DNA from: Bradyrhizobium sp. RD5-C2 | Lineage (GTDB): Bacteria > Pseudomonadota > Alphaproteobacteria > Rhizobiales > Xanthobacteraceae | Reading direction: 5' to 3' | NCBI RefSeq assembly: GCF_019972155.1 | Contig: NZ_BOVL01000007.1 | Coordinates: forward strand, 315,914-379,913 | DNA: 64,000 nt | In this document: positions 59,025 through 64,000 of the stretch, in pieces | How the letters are laid out: every line of letters begins with the position of its first letter | Numbering within the stretch: position 1 is the first letter of the stretch | The notes under the pieces: model-generated | What the model was told of the DNA's origin: nothing | The model's database searches: none | What the model saw: the letters and a program-made list of their open reading frames with translations, nothing else | Made by a program: the position numbers and the translations under genes

Positions 59025-60164
59025 TTAACGTTTGGCAAATGCGTCGCGATAGCCGGCCAGTACGCCCTCGACCATGGCGCTCTGCGAGAAATGTTCGGAA
59101 ATCCGTTCGCGGAGTTTCTGCGCGCGCGCCGCGGTCGCCGTGGGATTGTCGAGTGCGGCCTTGATGGCGTCGGCCATCGCGCCGGCATTGCTGGGCGCGA
59201 ACAGCGCGTCGGTGTGGGTATCGAAGATCTCCGGGATGCCGCCGACATTGGCTGCGATCATCGGAACACCGGCCGCTCCGGCCTCGATCACCACATAGGG
59301 CATCGAATCGCCACGCGAGGGAACCACCAGAACGCTGCCCTTCGAGAAGCCGTATCGCGCCTTGACGTGGCCGATGAAGCGAACGGCATCGCCGAGCGAC
59401 AGCCGCTTCACCTGCTCCTTGAGCCGCTCGAACTCTTCGCCGTCGCCGCCGAGCGTCAGCGTCACTGGCTTGCCCTCGGCGCGCAGTTTCGCCACCGCAT
59501 CGATCAGGAGGTCGGCGCCCTTGATGCGCCGGAATTCGCCGACATAGGCCACGTCGGAGGCGTCGTCGGCCTTGGGAACCGGTTCGAATTCCTCCGACGT
59601 GACGCCGTTGAAGACACAGCGGACGAGGCCTGAGGGCTTGCCCACCGTGCGCTGATAGGTGTCGCGGGCGAACGCGCTCTCGAACAGGAACAGGTCGGTG
59701 CTGTTCATCAGCGTACGCTCGAGCTGGCTGTAGAAGCGGCCCTTCCAGGTGTCGAGCGGATAGTGCAGCGAGCCGCCGTGCGGCGTGTAGACCCGGATCA
59801 CCTTGTCCGATCGCCGCCGCAGCCGGACATAGGCGCCGGCCTTGGCGCCATGACCATGCACGACATCGGGTTTCAGCTTCCGGGTCAGGCCGGCGATATG
59901 CGCCCAGACCATGAAGTCGGCGAAGCGCGGCTCGCGGCGAATAGCCACCCGGTGGACGCCGAGCTTGAGGCGTGGCTCGATCTCGGCGAGGACCGCGTCG
60001 GCCCGCGTGCCGCCGGTCAGGCTGTCGGCGACGATGCCGACGTGGTGGCCGCGTTCGATCTGGCCGTTGGCGACATCGAGGATGTGACGAATGATGCCGC
60101 CGACCGGGGCGCGGACGACGTGCAGGATGCGGAGCGGCCGTTCCTGATTTTGATGCTGTGCCAT
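59025..60164 (-). CDS. glycosyltransferase family 4
   Basis: The 379-residue GT-B enzyme begins ILHVVRAPVGGIIRHI (donor-loop region) and has DVVHGHGAKAG, then in the C-terminal half GVTSEEFEP, YVGEFRRIKGADLLIDAV and PSRGDSMPYVVIEAGAAGVPMIA, the family's E-x7-E region with Asp in place of the first Glu. It should add a sugar to the lipid-linked repeat in the cytoplasm. It is three bases behind the export lipoprotein gene, in one operon. Confidence 0.92.
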   Translation of the reverse strand: MAQHQNQERPLRILHVVRAPVGGIIRHILDVANGQIERGHHVGIVADSLTGGTRADAVLAEIEPRLKLGVHRVAIRREPRFADFMVWAHIAGLTRKLKPDVVHGHGAKAGAYVRLRRRSDKVIRVYTPHGGSLHYPLDTWKGRFYSQLERTLMNSTDLFLFESAFARDTYQRTVGKPSGLVRCVFNGVTSEEFEPVPKADDASDVAYVGEFRRIKGADLLIDAVAKLRAEGKPVTLTLGGDGEEFERLKEQVKRLSLGDAVRFIGHVKARYGFSKGSVLVVPSRGDSMPYVVIEAGAAGVPMIAANVGGIPEIFDTHTDALFAPSNAGAMADAIKAALDNPTATAARAQKLRERISEHFSQSAMVEGVLAGYRDAFAKR

Positions 60165-60167
60165 CGA

Positions 60168-60806
60168 TCAGAACCAGCGTTCGCCGACGAAGACGGTGTC
60201 GCCGGGCCCGATCGGCGTGCCCAGGGGAACGACGAAGCGGCCGGCGCCCGATGCATCGGTATGGGTGAGGGTGACCTGGTCGCGCCTGGCGCGCGGCGAG
60301 AAGCCGCCGGCGATCGCCACTGCGCTCTCGACCGTCATGTTGGGTACATAGGGATATTGGCCGGGGGCCTGAACTTCGCCGAGGATGAAGAACGGGCGGT
60401 AGGATTCGATCTCGACCGCCACCGAAGGCTCGCGGATGAAGCCGTTGCGCAGCCGTGCGGTGATCTCGGCGGCAAGCCCGGCAGGCGTCCGGCCGCGTGC
60501 TGGCACCGAGCCGATCAGCGGCATGGTGATCGCGCCGGCCGCATCGATCGCATAGGAATTGGTCAGGCCTTCCTGGCCATAGACCACGACGCGAAGCCTG
60601 TCGCCGGGGCCGAGATTATAGGTCTCGCGCGTCGGCGCGGGATCGGCATAGGCCACGGCCATCGGCACGGGCGCAGCAAAGGCTGGCTGCCCATACGCCA
60701 TCGAATCGAGGGCCGGGTCACCAGCAACCGGCGACGTCCGGCCCATGCAGCCCGACAGCGCGAGCGCAGCAATCAGACAAACGAGGGGAGCGCGCAGGTC
60801 GCGCAT
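60168..60806 (-). CDS. polysaccharide export outer-membrane lipoprotein (Wza/ExoF-like)
   Basis: The 212-residue lipoprotein has lipobox ALSGC (mature Cys near residue 20). The body has the polysaccharide biosynthesis/export domain (YNLGPGDRLRVVVYGQEGL; GAITMPLIGSVPARGRTPAGLAAEIT) and a SLBB domain (FILGEVQAPGQYPYVPNMTVESAVAIAGGF). It is shorter than Wza and lacks the membrane-spanning C-terminal helix, so another outer-membrane protein may complete the channel. The ATG at 60806 sits just before the signal peptide. Confidence 0.9.
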   Translation of the reverse strand: MRDLRAPLVCLIAALALSGCMGRTSPVAGDPALDSMAYGQPAFAAPVPMAVAYADPAPTRETYNLGPGDRLRVVVYGQEGLTNSYAIDAAGAITMPLIGSVPARGRTPAGLAAEITARLRNGFIREPSVAVEIESYRPFFILGEVQAPGQYPYVPNMTVESAVAIAGGFSPRARRDQVTLTHTDASGAGRFVVPLGTPIGPGDTVFVGERWF

Positions 60807-60837
60807 GTGAGGAATCCCGCAACAATATTGGCGTCGA

Positions 60838-60857
60838 TTAACCGCACCCATGGTTAA
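60838..60857. promoter_or_regulatory. TTAACC/GGTTAA inverted repeat between divergent EPS genes
   Basis: TTAACC (60838-60843) and GGTTAA (60852-60857) form a perfect dyad with an 8-base spacer in the divergent promoter between the export lipoprotein and co-polymerase genes. It could coordinate both transcripts. Confidence 0.4.
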
Positions 60858-60980
60858 CAAACGATGACGGCCGGTGGTGGCCGCCGCATCCGCCAACTCC
60901 GCCGATTAACCCAGCAGCAACCTTAATGGACTGTAATCGCCGCCATTGAGATGGAATCGCGGCGTCCGCGGGAGTTCGTT

Positions 60981-63317
60981 ATGCGTTTTGCATTCTGGCG
61001 TAGAGGCAAGGAAAAGGCCGCGGTGCAACGGGCGTTGCCGAAGTCTGCGCCGGTTGCCGCCGAAGCCGTTGCGAGGCCGGCTGCGCCGATATCAGCTCCT
61101 GACCAGCCGACGCGTCCGGCGGAGACGACGGATCTCGATCTGCATGTGCTCGGACGCGCGCTGGCGCGCAAGCGAAGCTGGATCATCGTGCCGACCGTGC
61201 TCGTGTTTGCGGTGTCGCTTGCCGCCGTCAACGTCGTGACGCCGCGCTACAAGTCGGAAGCGCGAATCCTGATCGACAATCGCGAGAACGCCTTCCTGCG
61301 CCCGAACGGCGAGCGCGACCTGGAGCGCAGCTCGCTCGACGCCGAAGCCGTGACGAGCCAGGTCCAGCTTTTGCTGTCGCGCGATCTCGCACGTGACATC
61401 ATCAAGAAGAACAAGCTCGCCGAGCGCCCGGAGTTCGATCCGGTGCTGCGGGGCTTTTCCCCGCTGAAGTCGCTGCTGGCGCTGTTCGGCATCGGCCGTG
61501 ACCCGTTCAGTCTGACCCCGGAAGAGCGGGTGCTCGATTCCTATTACGAGCGCTTCCAGGCCTATGCGGTCGACAAGTCGCGCGTCATGGTGATCGAATT
61601 CCAGTCCGAGGATCCCGAGCTTGCGGCGCGCGTCGCCAACTCGATTGCCGACGGTTATCTGGTGTTGCAGCAGGCGGCGCGGCAGGACCAGGCCAAATCC
61701 GCCAGCACCTGGCTGCTGGGCGAGATCGACAAGCTGCGCAGCAAGGTCGCGGAAGCGGATTCGCGGGTCGAGGAATTCCGCTCGAAGTCGAGCCTGTTCG
61801 TCGGCACCAACAACATCCCATTGTCGAACCAGCAGATGGGCGAGCTGAACACGCAGCTCAACAATGCCCGTGCGCTGAAGGCGGATGCCGAGACCAAGGC
61901 GCGGCTGATCCGCGAAATGCTTCAGGGCGGCAAGCCGATCGAGGCCTCCGAAGTGCTCAATTCCGAGCTGATCCGCCGGCTCGCCGAACAGCGCGGCACG
62001 CTGCGCGCGCAGCTCGCCGAGCAGTCGTCGACGCTGCTCGACAACCATCCGCGCATCAAGGAATTGAAGGCGCAGATTGCCGACCTCGACCGCCAATTGC
62101 GCGAGGAAGCCGGCAAAATTTCGCGCTCGCTGGACAACGATGCCCGCGTGGCCGATGCCCGCGTCCAGGCGCAGCAGGCGGGCCTGGATCAATCGAAGAA
62201 GCAGGCGTCGTCGAGCAACAGCCAGGACGTGCAGCTGCGCGGATTCGAGCGTGAAGCCAAGGCGCAGCGCGATCTGCTGGAAGCCTATCTCGCGAAGTAT
62301 CGCGAGGCGACCGCACGCGAGAACATCGAGGCCGCACCGACCGATGGCCGCATTATCTCGCGCGCCACAGTCTCGAACACGCCGGCCTATCCGAAGAAGC
62401 TGCCGATCGTGCTGATCGCCACGCTGGCGACGCTGTTGCTGTCGTCGGGCATCATCATCACTGGCGAGCTGCTGCGCATCTCCGCGCCGGGCGCGGTGGG
62501 CCGTGCCTTCGCACCGGCCGCCGCAGTGATCCGGCGCCGCGAGCCGGTCATGGAGACCGCAACTGTCGACGAGCTGGCACTGACGCTGCCGCCTGAACCT
62601 GAGCTCGCGTCGCCGCTCGCGCCCAGCCTGTCGCCCGAGCCTGATCTGAGGCCCGAACCCGCCGTTGCATATGAGCCCGTCATCAACGATCCGCAGCCTA
62701 TGCCCGCTCGGACGGCCAACGAGATCGATGAGCTGGCCGAGCGTTTGGTCGCGGCCGGTCCCGCCGCCCACAAGGTCACGGTGCTCGGCCCGGCCGCCGG
62801 CGAGAGCGTCACGCTGACTGCGCTGACGCTGGCCCGTCTGATGGCGCGTCAGGCCAAGGTCGTGGTGGTCGATCTCGTCGCGTCTTCACCCGCGCTGACG
62901 GCGGCAACCGTCGATCCCGGCGCGCCCGGCCTTGCCGAACTTATGCAGGGTGAGGCGACGTTCGCACAGATCATCACCAAGGATCGGCAGTCGCGGGTTC
63001 AGATCGTCAGCGCCGGTCGTCCGGGCTTCGATCGCTCGCATCTGCAATCGCCGCGGCTGGCGCTGGCGATCGATGCGCTGCTCCGGGTCTACGACCACGT
63101 GCTGCTCGACGCCGGCACGGCCGTCGACCTGCCGGCCGAGCTGCTGACCGCAAAGGCGCAAGCTGTCGTCGTGCCCGATGCCGGGATGGCGCAGGATGCC
63201 CGGCGCTCGATGGTCGATCAGCTCAGGGCCGTCGGCTTCTCCGAAGTCACGATGCTGACCAAGCCCTGTGCGCCGTCGGAAACGGTCGTGACCGGTCCGC
63301 GCGTGGTGGCGGCCTGA
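60981..63317 (+). CDS. Wzc/ExoP-type polysaccharide co-polymerase with degenerate kinase domain
   Basis: The 778-residue protein has a Wzz-like N-terminal module: a membrane helix near residues 77-97, then PRYKSEARILIDNRE, a long coiled-coil periplasmic region (about 230-440) and a second helix near 474-498 preceded by the proline-rich NTPAYPKKLP motif. A Pro/Glu-rich linker leads to a C-terminal P-loop domain. There the Walker A reads GPAAGESVT (residues 603-611) with no lysine, Walker A' is VVVVDLVASSP (Asp631) and Walker B is HVLLDAG (Asp710). No tyrosine cluster is present at the C-terminus. It should set chain length and join export, but tyrosine-kinase activity is doubtful. ATG 60981 is preferred for its GGGAG site; 60951 is in frame. 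Confidence 0.9.
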   Translation: MRFAFWRRGKEKAAVQRALPKSAPVAAEAVARPAAPISAPDQPTRPAETTDLDLHVLGRALARKRSWIIVPTVLVFAVSLAAVNVVTPRYKSEARILIDNRENAFLRPNGERDLERSSLDAEAVTSQVQLLLSRDLARDIIKKNKLAERPEFDPVLRGFSPLKSLLALFGIGRDPFSLTPEERVLDSYYERFQAYAVDKSRVMVIEFQSEDPELAARVANSIADGYLVLQQAARQDQAKSASTWLLGEIDKLRSKVAEADSRVEEFRSKSSLFVGTNNIPLSNQQMGELNTQLNNARALKADAETKARLIREMLQGGKPIEASEVLNSELIRRLAEQRGTLRAQLAEQSSTLLDNHPRIKELKAQIADLDRQLREEAGKISRSLDNDARVADARVQAQQAGLDQSKKQASSSNSQDVQLRGFEREAKAQRDLLEAYLAKYREATARENIEAAPTDGRIISRATVSNTPAYPKKLPIVLIATLATLLLSSGIIITGELLRISAPGAVGRAFAPAAAVIRRREPVMETATVDELALTLPPEPELASPLAPSLSPEPDLRPEPAVAYEPVINDPQPMPARTANEIDELAERLVAAGPAAHKVTVLGPAAGESVTLTALTLARLMARQAKVVVVDLVASSPALTAATVDPGAPGLAELMQGEATFAQIITKDRQSRVQIVSAGRPGFDRSHLQSPRLALAIDALLRVYDHVLLDAGTAVDLPAELLTAKAQAVVVPDAGMAQDARRSMVDQLRAVGFSEVTMLTKPCAPSETVVTGPRVVAA

Positions 63318-63401
63318 CGAAACCTTCAAAGCGCGATGAGCTCAGGTTGAGTCGTCATCGCGCTTCTCTTCGGAGGGCGCCTCTCGCCTCTAGATGGCGC
63401 C

Positions 63402-64000
63402 TCAGTGCGCGAGCATGGGCTCACGCGCGGCCCGCTCGAGGACGGGATCGATCCGCAGCCTGATCGTGACCAGCGCGCCGATCAAGCCGACGACCGCGAG
63501 CAGCAGCAGGCCCGCGGTGAATCCACCGGTCAGGTCCTTGAGATAGCCCATCGCGAACGGGCCCGCGAAGCCCGACAGATTGCCGAGCGAGTTGATCGCG
63601 GCAATGCCCGCCGCGGCCGAGGCGCCGTTCAGGATGCTGGCCGGCATCGGCCAGAACATCGGCGGCACCGCCGAAACGCCGATCTGCGCGATGCAGAGCA
63701 GGCCGATGATCAGCACGGGACTGGAGACCAGTCCGGCGAGGCCAATGCCGACGGCGGCGAGCACGAGTGCGCCGGCGACATGGTAGCGCCGTTCACCGGT
63801 CTTGTCGGAATGGCGGCCCAGCAGCACCATGCCGACCGCGCCGAACACGAAGGGCAGGGCGGCGATGAAGCCTGTCTGGGTGTCGGTGACGCCAAACGCC
63901 TTGATGATGGTGGGCAGGAAGAATGCGACGCCGTAGCTGGCGGCGTTGAGGCAGAAGTAGACGAGGGCGCAGGAGAGCACCCGCGAGTCGGTGAGCGATT
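63402..64000 (-). CDS. MFS transporter, C-terminal part (cut by window end)
   Basis: The last 199 codons of a minus-strand gene that continues beyond 64000. It contains six membrane helices, i.e. the second half of an MFS carrier, with the mid-loop segment LLGRHSDKTGERRYH and FWPMPASILNGASAAAGIAAINSLGNLSGFAGPF, typical of the anion:cation symporter (ACS) group that takes up organic acids such as phthalate, tartrate or hydroxyphenylacetate. The N-terminal half is outside the window. Confidence 0.85.
   Translation of the reverse strand, partial: SLTDSRVLSCALVYFCLNAASYGVAFFLPTIIKAFGVTDTQTGFIAALPFVFGAVGMVLLGRHSDKTGERRYHVAGALVLAAVGIGLAGLVSSPVLIIGLLCIAQIGVSAVPPMFWPMPASILNGASAAAGIAAINSLGNLSGFAGPFAMGYLKDLTGGFTAGLLLLAVVGLIGALVTIRLRIDPVLERAAREPMLAH

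Overview
The window is chromosomal DNA from a high-GC alphaproteobacterium, almost certainly Bradyrhizobium or a close relative in the Nitrobacteraceae. This rests on gene order (recO-parC; hemB beside an LdtR-type MarR gene; glyA-nrdR-ribD-ribE-ribH-nusB-thiL-hppA; DUF177-plsX-fabH-ihfA-merR), a Porin_2-type porin, a GcrA-like regulator, an aspartate-rich (non-zinc) HemB, and several short palindromic intergenic repeats of the kind scattered through Bradyrhizobium chromosomes. It is mostly core genome. No prophage, integrative element, CRISPR array or intact insertion sequence is visible.

1-9.3 kb: end of recO, parC, a His-rich CDF metal exporter whose ribosome-binding region lies in a perfect dyad, an exported metallo-beta-lactamase-fold hydrolase, a divergent XRE regulator/DMT exporter pair around a palindrome, a class III nucleotide cyclase and an MFS exporter. 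9.5-16.4 kb: a decayed gene, mntH with a Mur-box-like palindrome, bpt (N-end rule), an RDD membrane protein, a zinc-cysteine protein, hemB, a small membrane protein and ldtR. 16.6-20.4 kb: a low-density stretch of very small genes, repeats and a dead IS1595-type transposase. 20.8-23.8 kb: a tctCBA uptake operon. 24.4-26.8 kb: a TonB-dependent siderophore receptor with repeated 10-mers upstream.

27.4-35.7 kb: one-carbon metabolism (glyA), nucleotide-reductase control (nrdR), riboflavin synthesis (ribD, ribE, ribH), nusB, thiL and the proton-pumping pyrophosphatase hppA, then a 51-residue gene. 36-42.7 kb: an orphan tricarboxylate-binding protein, BamE, a cytochrome bc1 assembly chaperone, DUF177, plsX, fabH, ihfA, a MerR regulator and tRNA-Pro(GGG). 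42.7-48 kb: a MarR regulator, a major porin, a candidate orphan small RNA, an SDR oxidoreductase, a 30-bp perfect palindrome and a ribbon-helix-helix/GcrA-like pair. 48-55.9 kb: acyl-CoA ligase, acetamidase-like, YdcF, DUF169, an enoyl-reductase-like gene and a divergent FAD monooxygenase/MarR pair.

56-63.3 kb is an exopolysaccharide cluster: O-antigen-ligase-like polymerase, undecaprenyl-phosphate glucose phosphotransferase, family 4 glycosyltransferase, outer-membrane export lipoprotein and, divergently, a Wzc/ExoP-type co-polymerase whose kinase domain appears to have lost its Walker A lysine. The window ends inside an MFS transporter.

The items I would look at first are the candidate sRNA at 45.4 kb, the dyad covering the CDF start region, the pseudokinase co-polymerase, the palindrome at 47.2 kb and the overlooked small genes at 17.8 and 35.8 kb. 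I found no clearly new multi-gene system.
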